Shown: positions 1 through 10,844 of the stretch, piece by piece | Numbering within the stretch: position 1 is the first letter of the stretch | How the letters are laid out: every line of letters begins with the position of its first letter | Origin: Dugong dugon | Lineage: Eukaryota > Chordata > Mammalia > Sirenia > Dugongidae | Length of the DNA stretch: 64,000 nt | Reading direction: 5' to 3' | NCBI GenBank assembly: GCA_030035585.1 | Contig: CM057462.1 | Coordinates: 145,850,734-145,914,733, forward strand | Notes under the pieces: model-generated | The model's input: only the letters and a program-made list of their open reading frames with translations | Told to the model about the DNA's origin: nothing | Database searches by the model: none | Program-made: the position numbers and the translations under genes

Positions 1-156
1 TCTGGTGGCACAGTTGTTAAGTGTTTGACTGCCAACCAAAAGATTGGCAGTTCAAAACCACCAGCTGCTCCTTGGAAACACTATGGGGCAGTTCTACTCT
101 ATCCTGTATGGTCACTATGAGTTGGAATTGACTGGAAGGCAATGGTTTTTCTGTTT
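1..156 (+). mobile_element. AfroSINE (tRNA-derived SINE), left edge cut by window
   Basis: The segment reads as the standard AfroSINE body: an A-box-like stretch (TGGTGGCACAGTTGTTAAG), a B-box-like GGCAGTTCAAAACC, then CTTGGAAAC, TATGGGGCAGTTCTACTCT and a tail near GAGTTGGAATTGACTGG. The family is tRNA-derived, transcribed by RNA polymerase III, and its tail resembles the 3' end of the RTE LINEs elsewhere in this window. The first few bases lie outside the window. It carries no coding capacity; ORFs across it are chance. Confidence 0.85.
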
Positions 157-1689
157 GTTTTCTTTTCTCTATAGGCCAGGTTCCTTGGGAAGACTTTTTG
201 CCCAACTAACCTTCCCCTCAAGACTTATTTCCTTTTGCAAGTCCCAGAATGTAAAAGCGACAATGCTCTCCATCAAAAAAGAGGGCTTTGACTATTGTTT
301 CTGTGAAATAACCAACTAGAATCCTGCCTGATTTAGAAATGGTTTCTCATACGTGAATTTTTACTGTTCCTTCTTTCTTTTCCCCACATCATGTTCTAGC
401 TAACTTCAAAGTGTGGAGGTCAATTTAAATTCTCTTTCAGGTTGAGGGCTTGGGCCCATTCTTCACCATTCACTGTGGTTTTTTTTTTTGTTTTGTTTTT
501 GTTTTTTTTCTGTTTTGCTTCTTTTCTGGACTGAAATGCAAACAGTTTATCTTCAAATCATATGTATTATTAAGCTTCCCTTTGCACTTAAAACTGTACT
601 GAATCCTAACCAAAGGAGACAGCACAGCTTCCCTACAGGAACTGTAAATATATATATGAGAGTCATATCTGTACATATAATCTAAAAGACATACCAATCC
701 AAAGAAGTGCAAACAGATTCATCTGTGCACTGAAAGGTCAAACAGGTGCTCTATCAAAGCGACTGCCTTGTTAGTGGAATCCCTGTTTTCCATTTTAAAT
801 GGAAGCTAAACTCTATTGGTGCATAAGTTGTTTTGAAATGAGAATGTGCCCTTTCCTGTTTATTTCAGAGGCAGCCGTTTTATGAGTTCTGCTGTAACAC
901 TATATTTTTGCAAGGGACAGTTATGACCATAAAGGGAACTGTGTGGTAAAAACTACAGAATCTGCCGTCAGGCGAGAAGATGACCTTTTTACTCAGCTGG
1001 CTTGCCAAATTTGAGCAGGTTCTTAGCATTTGGGAGAGATTTATGGCCACTAAAAGAAGCCTGTCTGCCAGCCATACGACTGAAAGTCCTTATTCGTTTA
1101 AAAAAATCTATGTGCAAACAGCGACAACTCGTGATTCATATTCGTTCAAGAACTCCGTATTCTCTAGTGCTTTTCTCTTGAGCATTGAGCCAAAGAGTTT
1201 CTTCTACTCTATACTCCATCCTCTGCCCTCCACTCAAGGCTCTCTTCTCCCCTTAATCCCTCAAGAGTGTACTTATTTAATATTAGTCTAGATACACACT
1301 TGTAAAAGTTAAATTTACAAGGGTAGAATTTCCCAGAAGGAACCTTTACTTCAGACCAGAAGGAATAGTCCTGAAAGCTTCCAAGTCTGTTTACTGGGAA
1401 GCTATTAAGGAGATATGATAAATTACTAAGTTTACCCTGATAACCAGGAAGAAAGCACATTAGTCCAGGTAATAGACCAAAAGTGGTCATCAACTATGTG
1501 GTCAATAAGCAGAAGTAGAAGAGATTAAAAGGCATGAAAAAAAAGTCAATATCATCAAGATCCCAACCAAAACAAATTCCAAAAGAATAAAAAAATCAAT
1601 TTTTTAAATACTAAAAAAGATAATTGAAATCTAGTTGTCCCAGAACCATGTATTAAAGAGACTATCCTTTACCCACTGAATCGATTAAT
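157..1689. other. Unassigned intergenic sequence
   Basis: No gene or familiar repeat is recognised here. There is a T-rich run near 479-510 and A-rich stretches near 1530-1620. Open frames of 60-105 codons occur on both strands but have no recognisable motif, codon bias or splice framework. Highly diverged repeats could be present and be missed by eye. Confidence 0.5.
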
Positions 1690-2032
1690 CAACCTTGTTG
1701 AAAATCAATTGACCATAGATAATTAAGTTGATTACTTTTATTTCTATTCCATTGATCTATATTCTATCATTATACCAATACGAGACTGTTTTTGTTACTG
1801 TAATTTTACAGTGTGTATTAAAATTAAAAGGTATAACTCTTCCTACTTTGTTCTTTTTCAAGATTCCTTTGGCTATTTGGGGCTCTTTGCAATTTCATAC
1901 AAATTTGAAGGTTGGTTTTTTCATTTCTGCAAAGAAAGCTGGTGGAATTTTGATGGGGATTGCATTCGATCCATAGATTGCTTTAGGTAGTACTGACATC
2001 TTGACAATATTAAGTCTTCCAATTCATGAACA
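1690..2032 (-). mobile_element. Old L1 ORF2 fragment, inverted part of a twin-primed copy
   Basis: Read on the minus strand this matches the reverse-transcriptase-distal part of L1 ORF2: the complement of the region near 1930-2030 gives the conserved CCTAAAGCAATCTATGGATC block, equivalent to 13285-13330 in L1 copy 1. It abuts a plus-strand L1 3' end beginning at about 2035. Head-to-head arrangement with a missing middle is the usual sign of 5' inversion during L1 insertion. It is heavily mutated and not coding. Confidence 0.75.
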
Positions 2033-2840
2033 CAGATGGTCCATATGACCCAGCAATTTCACTCTTAGGTATACACCCAAAAGAACTGAAAGCGGGAACA
2101 CAAACAGATACTTTTACTACAATGTTCATTAAAGCACTATTAACAACAGCCCAAAAGTATAAACAACCTAAATGTTCGTCTATAGGTGAATGATAAACAA
2201 AATGCAGTATTTACATACAATGGAATATTTCTCAGCCATAAAGAGAAATGAAATCCTGGTACATTTTACAATGTGGATGAACCTTGAAAATATTATGCTA
2301 AGTGAAATATATATCTGTCACAAAAGGGTAAATATTCCATTATCTCATTTGTATGAAATATCAAGGATCCCTGGTGATGCAGTGGTTAAGCACTCAGCTG
2401 CTAACTGAGAGGTTGGCAGTTTGAACCCACCAGCCAATCCTCAGGAGAAAGATGTGGCAGTCTGCTTCTGTAAAATATTACAGCTCTAGAAACCCTATGG
2501 GGGCAGTTCTACTCTGTCCTATAGGGTTGCTATAAGTCAGAATCAACTTGATGACAATGATTTTTTTTTTTAATTTAGAATTGGCAAATGTATAGAGATC
2601 ATTTATTAGTGGTTACTAGGGGCAGAAGGGGGGTGGAATAGGGAATCAATGCTTATGGAGCATTGAGTTTCTGTTGATAGTAACAGAAAATTTTGGAAAT
2701 GGATAGTGGTGATGGTTGCACATGATGAGTGTAATTGATGTCACTTAATTCTACATGTAAAAATTGTTGAAATGGTAAAAATTTTATTATATACATATTT
2801 TTACCACAGTAAAAAATAATGATAAAAATTGAGACATTTA
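2033..2840 (+). mobile_element. Old L1 3' end (ORF2 C-terminus and 3'UTR), split by an AfroSINE
   Basis: The stretch contains the L1 ORF2 tail (GACCCAGCAATTTCACTCTTAGG near 2047, then TACAATGGAATATTTCTCAGCC near 2215 and ATTATGCTAAGTGAAAT near 2293) followed by a 3'UTR-like region after the SINE (2574-2840). It belongs to an old mammalian L1 group judging by divergence. It is the uninverted half of the element whose other half lies at 1690-2032. Confidence 0.8.
2364..2573 (+). mobile_element. AfroSINE inserted in old L1
   Basis: Full-length SINE starting GGATCCCTGGTGATGCAGTGG, with B-box-like GGCAGTTTGAACCCACC, an internal GAAAGATGTGGCAGTCTGC segment present in the longer subtype, and a tail ending in a T-run after CAACTTGATGACAATG. 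It splits the L1 3' end. No clear target duplication could be read by eye. Confidence 0.88.
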
Positions 2841-2984
2841 AAAAATAATTTTGGAATAATAATTTCTAAGAATAAAATAATGCTACTAATTATTTGAAAA
2901 ACTATTTGCAAAAGATTAATTTCTTCCATATTGCTTTTTCTGTAAATAAAATATAAAGATTAACTTTAAAAATGTTGTCAACAT

Positions 2985-3115
2985 ATGTAAATTTACAAGG
3001 AGCTTACAACCAATATTAACAAAGAGACAAACAGCCAGTAAAGGATATAACCAAGCAGTTGATGTAAAAACAAATGCAAATGATCAATAAATACTAAAAG
3101 TGAGTTTGATCATCT
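2985..3115 (+). mobile_element. Small old L1 fragment
   Basis: The block resembles L1 ORF2 distal coding sequence (AACAAAGAGACAAACAGCC followed by an AAATGCAAATGATCAATAAAT stretch, compare the conserved L1 segment near 14015-14095). Short, diverged and non-coding. Confidence 0.45.
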
Positions 3116-3125
3116 GTTTTTAATG

Positions 3126-3950
3126 ATTTATTTTATTTTGTTGTTGTTGCGAATATACACAGCAGAACAGACACCAATTCAACGGTTTCTACATATACAA
3201 TTCAGTGACATTGACTACATTCTTCGAGTTGTGCAAACATTCTCATCCTCCATTTCTGAGTTGTTTCTCCCCATTAAAGTAAATTCACTGCCCCCTAAGG
3301 TTCCTATCTAATCTTTCAAGTTGTTGTTGTCAATTTGACCCCATATAGATAGATCTTAAAAGAGCGTGATGCTCAAGGTAGACATTCTTTACTAGTTAAG
3401 CTAAACTATTGTTTGGTTTTTAGAAGATTTTAGGGGATATCTCTGGTTTAATGTCTAAAAATTATCTCAAGTAAATAGTTTCAGGGGTTCATCCAGGTTC
3501 CTTGGCTCCAGAAAGTCTCAATTCCATAAGAATTTAAAATTATGTTCTACATGTTCCCCCTTTTGACCAGAAATCTTCCATAGAATTTTTTATCAAAATG
3601 CTCAGTAATGATAGTTGGACATCATCCGGTTCTTCTGCTCTCATAGCAGAGGAGGCAGTTGTTCATGAAGGCAATTAGCCACACATCCATTCCCACCTTC
3701 TATTTCTGACTCTCCTTCTTTCTCTGTTGTTCCAGGCAAATAGAGACAAATTGTTGTGCCTTGGATAGATGCTTGCAAGCTTTTAATCCCCAAACACTAG
3801 GCAACTAACTAGGGGGTAGAACAGAAGCACTAAATACATTATGAGGCCAATTAACTGGGATGTCCATAAAACCATGACTCTAAACCTTGAAACCAAGGAA
3901 CCAAACCCTCTGAGGTAGTTGGCTGTACATAAGTAGACTCAGCAGCTACT
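3126..3950 (-). mobile_element. L1 3'UTR fragment of the lineage-specific L1 family
   Basis: Read on the minus strand this follows the 3'UTR of L1 copies 1 and 2: the complement near 3775-3800 gives GTTTGGGGATTAAAAGC, matching GTCTGGGGTCTTAAAAGCC at 14966 and 57757. The complement near 3190-3225 gives GTAGTCAATGTCACTGAATTG, matching 15600 and 58392. It then ends in an A-rich tail (T-rich on the plus strand near 3126-3150). Unlike copies 1 and 2, it stops at this point and lacks their final module of about 100 bases. Confidence 0.72.
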
Positions 3951-4050
3951 CTTTTTTTTTTTGTCATTGTTGTAAATATATCTATCACACAACTTTTTCC
4001 AATTCAACTTTTTACAGGTGTACAACTTATGGACAGAGTTTGAGCAACTT
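3951..4050 (-). mobile_element. Second, shorter L1 3'-end fragment
   Basis: Begins with a T-run at 3951-3961 (the poly(A) tail on the other strand). Its complement repeats the terminal pattern of the preceding element (GTACACCTGTAAAAAGTTG, then ATATATTTACAACAATGAC). Probably a 5'-truncated insertion abutting the first. Confidence 0.55.
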
Positions 4051-4079
4051 TTAATGAATTATTGGCCACTTGTAATTTT

Positions 4080-4200
4080 GCCTGTACCCTTTGCCTCATA
4101 TATTCCATTGTCCACAGAGTAGCTAGAATGGTCTTTTTAAAAACTAAATCAGATTAAATCATACTCCTACTAAAAACGAACCAGCATCTGTTGTTTTAGG
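4080..4200 (+). mobile_element. L2 LINE fragment
   Basis: CCATTGTCCACAGAGTAGC, TAGAATGGTCTTTTTAAAAAC and AATCAGATTAAATCATACTCC follow the conserved L2 coding 3' region. L2 is an ancient CR1-like LINE found in all mammals. Relic only. Confidence 0.6.
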
Positions 4201-4690
4201 ATTAGTTTGAGTACAAATAACAAGAAACCCAAATATCAGATGCTTAAACAAATAATATCACATAACACAGGTCTAAAGTTATGTATGTCAGGGACTCAAT
4301 AGAGTCAGAAGAGACTCAGTTGCTTTAAATCCATTCTCAGAGTAATATGATGCTATTTCCCACTCCTTCCCTATTTATCCCACTACTCTATTTTCTGTGA
4401 ATCAGGGAACATAGTCATCAAAATTCCCTGATCCCTCAAACTTTTCTCATAATGGTTCCTTCCTTTTATTGTTTTAAAGTTTACCAACTCTCCTTGGAGG
4501 ACACTGCTTCCTTAGCTACCCCATCTCATGGTTTTTCCTTAACTTTGTCATTATTAATAATTGATCCTATTCTTAAACTTAATTTTAGGCATTCAATCAT
4601 GGAAAACAATCCTCTACCATTGCAGCTTAATATCTCATTTCCATAGGACTATAATCCACTGAACTTAGATTTCACTGTCCCTCAGCTGTC
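4201..4690. other. Unassigned, probably ancient repeat
   Basis: ATAACAAGAAACCCAAATATC followed by GCTTAAACAAATAATATC has the look of an ancient mammalian interspersed repeat, but I cannot name the family. There is no coding evidence. Confidence 0.3.
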
Positions 4691-5600
4691 CTCAGTTCCT
4701 GACTTCCAACTTCATCAGGCTGAAATTCCATGACTATTCATTATAATCGCATTCATGTAAATTCATCAATGAATGCAGTGTCTGGAACTCTGTACACAGC
4801 CATCTTCTACATTTGTGAACTAGATTCATTCCACTTTTACCTACTCGAGGACATTACCCCACCAAATCTCCCCTCTCTTACCTACATCAGTAAATTTTCC
4901 TCTCAAATGGATCGTTTAACCTGTACACATAAATGCTATAACATCTCCCACCTTAAAAAATAATAATAATAAACTCTCTTGATGCCACATTATTTTCCAA
5001 GTAACTGTCCATTTCTCTGCCCTCCTTAACAGCAAACTTCTTCCTGCTCTCAATTTCTCTCCCTTCCTTGTCTCTTAAATCCACTTCAGTCAGGCTTTTG
5101 TCTTCACCACTCCATGAAAACTACTCTCATCATGAATAAATTCAATGGTCAGTTATCAGTTGTCATCGTAGTTAACCCACCAGCAGCATTTGACTCAGTT
5201 GATCACTTCATCCTCCTTGATACATTTTCTTCACTTGACTCTCAGGATACAATACTCTTTTTGTTTCTTTCTACCTCCTTTCTACTTTTTCAACATCCCT
5301 TGCTAGCTCTCCTTTTCTATATGAACTTTTTATGTGACAGTGCTTCATAACTCAGCTCTTCATCTTCTTTTCATGTCTATTCTCTGTCACTTGTCTAATG
5401 ATTTTATACAGACCTTTCACTCTAAATACTATCTACATGTTAAAAAACTAAAATTTATATCTCTAGGATGGACTTCTCTCCTGAACTCCATACTAATATT
5501 TCCAACTGCTTTACTGGACATCTCTGCTTGGCTGTCCAATGGGTGCCACAAATTTAGCATGTTTAAAACTGAACATCTCTTCTATTATTGAAAGTTTGGT
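4691..5600 (+). mobile_element. L2 LINE reverse-transcriptase region relic
   Basis: Translation near 5163-5230 gives an AAFDSVDHFILLDTF stretch, the palm-domain motif typical of CR1/L2 reverse transcriptases. Farther on, near 5545-5580, the CATGTTTAAAACTGAACATC block matches the L2 segment that encodes a SKTE-like motif. The frame is broken several times. L2 has been inactive since early mammalian history, so this is a fossil. Confidence 0.72.
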
Positions 5601-6114
5601 CAACTACAGAATTCCATCTCATTTGATGGAAACTCCATTCTTCAATTCCTCAGACCCATATTTATTGAATAAATAAATTGTTTTTAATTTTTCCTAACTT
5701 GTCAGCTCAAGGCCTCAAGATGGCCACCCCATTGTCAGAAATTATGAGACTATTCAAAGGCAGGAAACAGTGATGAAAAAATATAAGGTCCAAATCTTGC
5801 ATTTTATCAGAAATCAAAAACATTTACTAAAGTGCCCCACTCCCCAGCTGATTTCTTCTTATGTCTCATTGGCCAGAACTAGTTTGCTTTGACAAGCCTA
5901 GATTTAAAGAAGAGTTGGAAATTGCGAATTGGATTTCTATAACTCGTTTAGACCAAGTATGATTCACTCCTTGATCCTGGGCACCTTTACTATCACTCAT
6001 GGACGGATGGACAACTTGGGCTTTAAAATGCCAGTCACAAAATTTGGATCTTGATTACTCCTTCTATCACAGCTACACTGTTTTTCTCTCATGTTTTTTA
6101 ACCAAAATTTATTG

Positions 6115-6490
6115 CTGAATGAGATATTTTGCACTAGCTGTTCCTTCCTCCTCATAGCTCTTTCTTATGTCTGGCTCCTTCTTGGTTTTTAAGTCTCAGT
6201 TTAAATATCACTTTCTCAAACAGGCATTCCCAGTTTACTCAAAATAAATCAGCCAACTATTTAGCGAATATTACATAACCCTATTTTAATTTCCTGCATA
6301 GCTTTTACCACTCTCTGACATGTTTTAGTTGATTTATTTTTAACTCTCTCACTCCATCCCAATCTCATCCTGTAACTAGAATGCAAAATTATTGAGAACA
6401 GTAACATTTTCATTGTTTACAGTCTATTGACATAGCCTAAAATAAAAATGCCATGTAATAAGTCCTTAAGAAATATTTATTGAATAAAAA
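6115..6490 (+). mobile_element. L2 LINE 3' end
   Basis: AGTCTCAGTTTAAATATCAC, the CAAACAGGCATTCCCAG block, ATTTCCTGCATAGC, CCACTCTCTGACATG and a terminal AAGAAATATTTATTGAAT follow the L2 3' end in order. With 4080-4200 and 4691-5600 this marks an L2-rich stretch. The interval 5601-6114 contains short L2-like pieces (about 5990-6080) but is otherwise unassigned. Confidence 0.72.
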
Positions 6491-6619
6491 TATATTAAAA
6501 ATATTATGTACAGTTTCTCATAGGATAAAAAAGTCATTATCTAGTATTATCAAGTATTTAAGAAAATGAAAAGAATACACATTTGGTGGTAGTATAAATC
6601 GGTACAATATATATAAAGG

Positions 6620-6975
6620 GTAATTTTTGAAATATATTTTTAAATTATACTACATCAAAATTAAGAATATCTTTAATGAAAAGAGATTATTAGGAGAATG
6701 TGACTATAAATCACAGAATGGAAAAGATATTTGTACCACATTTAACCACCAAAGGCTTTCATCCTGAATCTATAACAAAATACTACAAATCAGTTTTAAA
6801 AAATGAATAAACAAGAACGAAACTTGAATTCATACAAAAAAGGATATTTAAATGGCAAAACATATGTGAAAAGTTGTTTAGCCTTAATAACAACAACAGC
6901 AGTAATAAGAATGGAAATACAAATTGAAACTGCAGTGAGATATTATCACCTATCTACTAGAAGACCTAACATTTT
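6620..6975 (+). mobile_element. Old L1 ORF2 3' fragment
   Basis: TACATCAAAATTAAGAATATC, AATGGAAAAGATATTTG, ATCTATAACAAAATACTAC and the AAATACAAATTGAAACTGC block reproduce, in order, the distal L1 ORF2 sequence seen intact in L1 copy 1 (about 13900-14160). Diverged and non-coding. Confidence 0.65.
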
Positions 6976-6989
6976 TTTAAAAACTAGCA

Positions 6990-8790
6990 ACAAAAATTTT
7001 GATTGCAGAAATGGTGGAATAGATTGCAGTAGACTAATCCTCTGACCCAATGCAATTATAATATCTGGAAAAATATTTTTAAAAGACAATTGTTTAAAGA
7101 CATTGAGGGAAAATAAAAGCAAGCAAAAATTGGATAAGGTATGACCCTTGGAAAAAGTAACACAAAGTAGATGAGCATCACGTTTACTGGCTTTTCCCCT
7201 GAGGGCTTTCCCCTGTTAAAGACGATGCTGGGAGAATAGAATTCAGAGATTAGCAGTTTTACTTGACAGAGGTCAGAGTTCAGGGCTAGCAAAGAAGATT
7301 AAAATTAAATATTCTGAACAGAAGGGAACCATAGTGAGGCATCCTAACTCTGTAAAAATCCTTTTCAATTATTTGGCTGCCTCTTAAATGGCATATGTAC
7401 TGAGTGAGATTCTGAAGAGCCCAACAGAAAGTTGCAAGAGGGCACAGATTTCTGCAGCTACATGATGTTGGGGAAACATGGTTTGAAATTCAAGTCCTCC
7501 CAAGTTATAGGTGTTCAATAAACACTTCAATCTTATTCAGAAGGGTCACATGTTAAAGAAAGACCAAGAATTATGGACTAAATCTTATGTCTAAGGAGAA
7601 AATATCAACAAAAAAAAAAAAAGCAAGAAGCCCTTTCAAAGCAAAAAATCAATCCTCTACGGAAGCAAGGTAATCCACCAGTAATTTAACTGCCAGCCAG
7701 AAGAGAATTTAATATAATTGAGAGTATATGATAAAATCCAGTGCCTACAACATGTCATCCCAAATGTCTGGCTTACAATAAAATATTACTAGATCATGCA
7801 CAGAAGCAGAAAAATGTAACTCATAATCATGGGAAAAAACAGTCAACAGTCACACACCAACAGATGTCCTAGATGTAGACATTAGGAGAAAAGAACTTTA
7901 AAGGCACTGTTATAAATATGTTAAAGGATTTATAGCAAAAGATGAACAGGATGGGTGAACATACAGGAAATCTCAGTAGGGACATGGAAACTGGGAAAAG
8001 AATGTAGCGGAAGTTTTGGAACTAGAAAATGCTATATCTGGGGTGACATTAGCTATCAATCATGATAGAGTAATAAGGGCCAGATTTAATCCCCACCTTA
8101 AACACTAAAATACCAGACAAAATACTTGAATGGATGGTTAAAAGCTTTCAATAATAGATAGTACAGGACAAATCATTAAAAGAGAGGAAACGAATAAGGT
8201 AAGACTTCCAATTACCTTAGCTGACTGGTGAGAGCATTCCCTGGTCACAACACAGTGAGTGAGAACACAAGCAGAGCTGGGTTGTCTCCTTGAGTTGAGA
8301 GACATTTTTTGAGAATTCAGGAAAGAAAAGACAGGCAGAATATGCAGAGCACAGTAATAGAGAGAAGAAGGCTGCACAGAGAGAACTTGACAGTGTTCCC
8401 CATGATTCTTCAGCTGGATATTGATCGACATGTATGAAGATACTCTGCAATAGGAGAAAAAAATCACAGAGAAAGAACACAGGAAAAAATATCTAGAGGT
8501 AACACAGGACTATATATAGCATATATCCAAACACAAAGTGGAAAGACCTCATGATATATGATGAAGAATATCCATGGTATTGCTTGATTTGTGGGGCAAG
8601 ATTAAAGGACTAGACTAAAGGCTACTTTGATTTCACCTAACAAAGCTAAAAAGTAAACGTTGACTAAAATTGGTCTGTTGCAAAATAACCTAACAGCATC
8701 TCAGAATAAAACTCAAGTATATATAAAGGGATTCAAAATATGCAGCACCAATAAATGTAAAATTCAAAATATCTGGCATTCAATCAAAAA
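6990..8790 (+). mobile_element. Ancient L1 5'UTR and ORF1 region
   Basis: The block starting near 6999 looks like the leader of an old L1 of the L1M or HAL1 type. GTCTGGCTTACAATAAAATATTAC (7765-7790), AGAAGCAGAAAAATG and GGGTGAACATACAGGAAATC belong to the ORF1 5' region. GGCTGCACAGAGAGAACTTGACAG near 8370 and CAATCAAAAAAATTACAAGG near 8781 recur in these leaders. The sequence continues at 15781 after L1 copy 1. ORFs on either strand here (for example 8138-8467) have no support as genes. Confidence 0.6.
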
Positions 8791-8801
8791 AATTACAAGG
8801 C
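8791..8801 (+). repeat. Left target-site duplication of L1 copy 1
   Basis: AATTACAAGGC here is repeated exactly at 15781-15791, just after the poly(A) tail of L1 copy 1. Preceding A residues extend the match. This fixes the L1 ends and shows target-primed insertion into older L1 sequence. Confidence 0.92.
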
Positions 8802-9423
8802 GACAAGTCCGGCAAGATGGCGCTCTAGGCAAAAGCACCACGCCGTCCCTCCACAGCAAAGATCTGAAAAACTAAGCCAAACAGAGAATCAACAATCCTG
8901 AAACCCTAGAACATCAAATGAAGAGATAAAGAACTCAGCCAAACACCAAACGGAGTGAGAATACTGAAAGAGAATGGAGAGCAAAGAGAGATTCATGCAG
9001 AGGTGCCCTACCAGCTAACGCAGTGCAGATCCACCATCTTGGACTCCTATCGGAGACCAGCAAATGGCAGAATGGGAGAGCAGCCTCACGGAGCACCCAG
9101 TGGGAGACAAAACAGCCACTTAGCTTCACACATAACCATCTCCCCGCTGCATCCTGCCTACCTGCACTGTGCTCTTGACATCACACCACCAAGCTGTGCA
9201 GGCACGCTCTATTGGAACCTACCCAGCACTGACTACCGACCATCCTGGTGGCTGCGGTGAGTGCCACAAACAACCCATCCCAATGGCTCCTCTTCAGCTA
9301 GACCTGCCCAGCTGTACCACAAGGATGAAACAAAAAAAATCTACAATCAATAAATGAGAGAAATATCTACTGAATGCCCCGAAAACAGCAAACAATATCA
9401 AAATATTTAAAAAACAAGACAAG
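8802..9423 (+). promoter_or_regulatory. L1 copy 1 5'UTR (short form)
   Basis: Starts GACAAGTCCGGCAAGATGGCG, an L1-like beginning with an AAGATGGCG motif resembling the YY1 site near the start of L1 promoters. It aligns with the first 310 bases of L1 copy 2, then jumps at 9115/9116 directly to sequence matching 51781 onward. Internal polymerase II promoter activity is known for L1 5'UTRs; that it applies here is inference. Confidence 0.7.
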
Positions 9424-10419
9424 ATGGCTCCAATAGGCATCCAGATTAAAACACCAGAAAACTCTCATGTGGAAGACAATGCACTAGAAGTACCTGATAG
9501 GGAATTCAAATCACTAATACTCGGAATTTTCCAAGAACTGAGGCAAAAAGCTGACAAACATGAGGAAAAAATAGACAAATTTATGGAAAATACAGACAAA
9601 AAATTGGAAGAATTCAGGAAGATGATGCAGGAACAAAACGCCAAAATAAATTCACAACTAGAAATTATACAAAAACAACTAGAAATCTAAAAGAGAAACA
9701 ACAAGATTTCAGAAATGGATGATGTCACAGAAGGGCTGAGAAGTAGATTTGAAACCATGGAAGACAGGATCAGTGGAACTGAAGACAAAAACTTGGATAC
9801 AACTCTGTTTCAGGAAAACTCAGAAAAAAGAACAAAGAAAAATGAAGAGACCCTGAGAGTTATGTCGGACACAAATAAAAGCAAAAATTTACAAGTGATT
9901 TACATCCCAGAACAGGGAGAGAAAACAGAAAACACAGAGAGGATCATTGAGGAACTGCTGACAGAAAACTTTCTCAATATCATGAAAGATGAAAAGCTGG
10001 CCATCCAAGAAGCTCAACGAACCCCGTATAGAAGAGACCCCAAAAGAAAATCACCAAGACATATCATATTCACACTCGCCAAAACTAAAGACAAACAAAG
10101 AATCCTGAGAGCAGCTCGTGAAAAACAAGAAGTCACATACAGAGGAGAAACAATAAGACTAAGCTCAGATTATTCGGCAGAAACCATGCAGGCAAGAAGG
10201 CAGTGGGATGACATATATAAAATCTTGAAAGAAAAAAATTGTCACCCAAAAATAATATATCCTGCAAAACTCTCGTTCAAATTTGATGGTGAAATTAGGT
10301 TATTTCCAGATAAACAGAAACTAAGGAAATATGCAAAAGTCAAACCAAACTTACAAGAATTATTAAAGGGAGTTCTTCGATCTGAGGACAAACAGCTTCA
10401 ACCCTCAGGCAGGACCTAG
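9424..10419 (+). pseudogene. L1 ORF1 protein (RNA-binding), one in-frame stop
   Basis: ORF1p is the trimeric nucleic-acid chaperone that coats L1 RNA. Starting at ATG 9424 the frame gives 332 codons, near the usual 330-340. The N-terminal third is charged and heptad-like (coiled coil, about residues 30-130). An RRM-like core starts near residue 155 (NLQVIYIPEQ), followed by the C-terminal domain with the conserved QRTPYRRDP, RHIIF, LRAAREK, SAETMQARRQW and PAKLSF stretches. A single TAA at 9688-9690 replaces a codon that is CAA in L1 copy 2 and splits the frame after codon 88. The second half (9715-10419) is open. The last residues differ from copy 2 because of a small indel near 10369. Confidence 0.9.
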
Positions 10420-10844
10420 GACGCAGGATAGTACGAACCAGATACCATTCTAGGAAATGAACTCTCGAGGACTATCCAAAACCAAAAGAAATACAACAGG
10501 GAATGAGAGCAATCAATCAAAGGATGACAACAACATCAAAAAAATGAAAGAGGGAATAAGCGGCATAGGTATAGAACCTTCTAACAGAGAGGAAGGCAAG
10601 GTGATACCACATAAGGGTAGACTGCTTCAAACTTATAAAGATAAGGGTAAAATTCATGGTAACCACAAAGAAAGTTAACAAACATACTCATAAAAATAAA
10701 GGCGAAAAACATAAAGTCTCAGCAAAAACAAAACCTACAAAAACAAAAGAAATGAACACAAAATCCACAAACAAAAGTAACTCAGCACAAGAGAGTAAGA
10801 AGAACAAAGAAAACATCAGCACCACAAAAAAAAAGAACTACCAA
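10420..10844 (+). other. L1 copy 1 inter-ORF spacer
   Basis: An A-rich spacer of about 425 bases separates ORF1 and ORF2, much longer than the spacer of about 60 bases in human L1. The corresponding spacer in L1 copy 2 (53198-53621) is similar in length and sequence, so it belongs to this L1 lineage. Two chance frames (10457-10678, 10656-10874) are Lys- and Asn-rich with no recognised domain. Confidence 0.65.

Noticed and set aside
980..1493. 103- and 94-codon ORFs considered as candidate host exons
   Set aside because: No splice-site framework, domain or codon signal, and the two frames lie on opposite strands overlapping each other.
8138..8480. Two overlapping minus-strand ORFs of 109 and 87 codons, hydrophobic
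   Set aside because: Antisense to the leader of an ancient L1. The hydrophobicity comes from complementing A-rich sequence.
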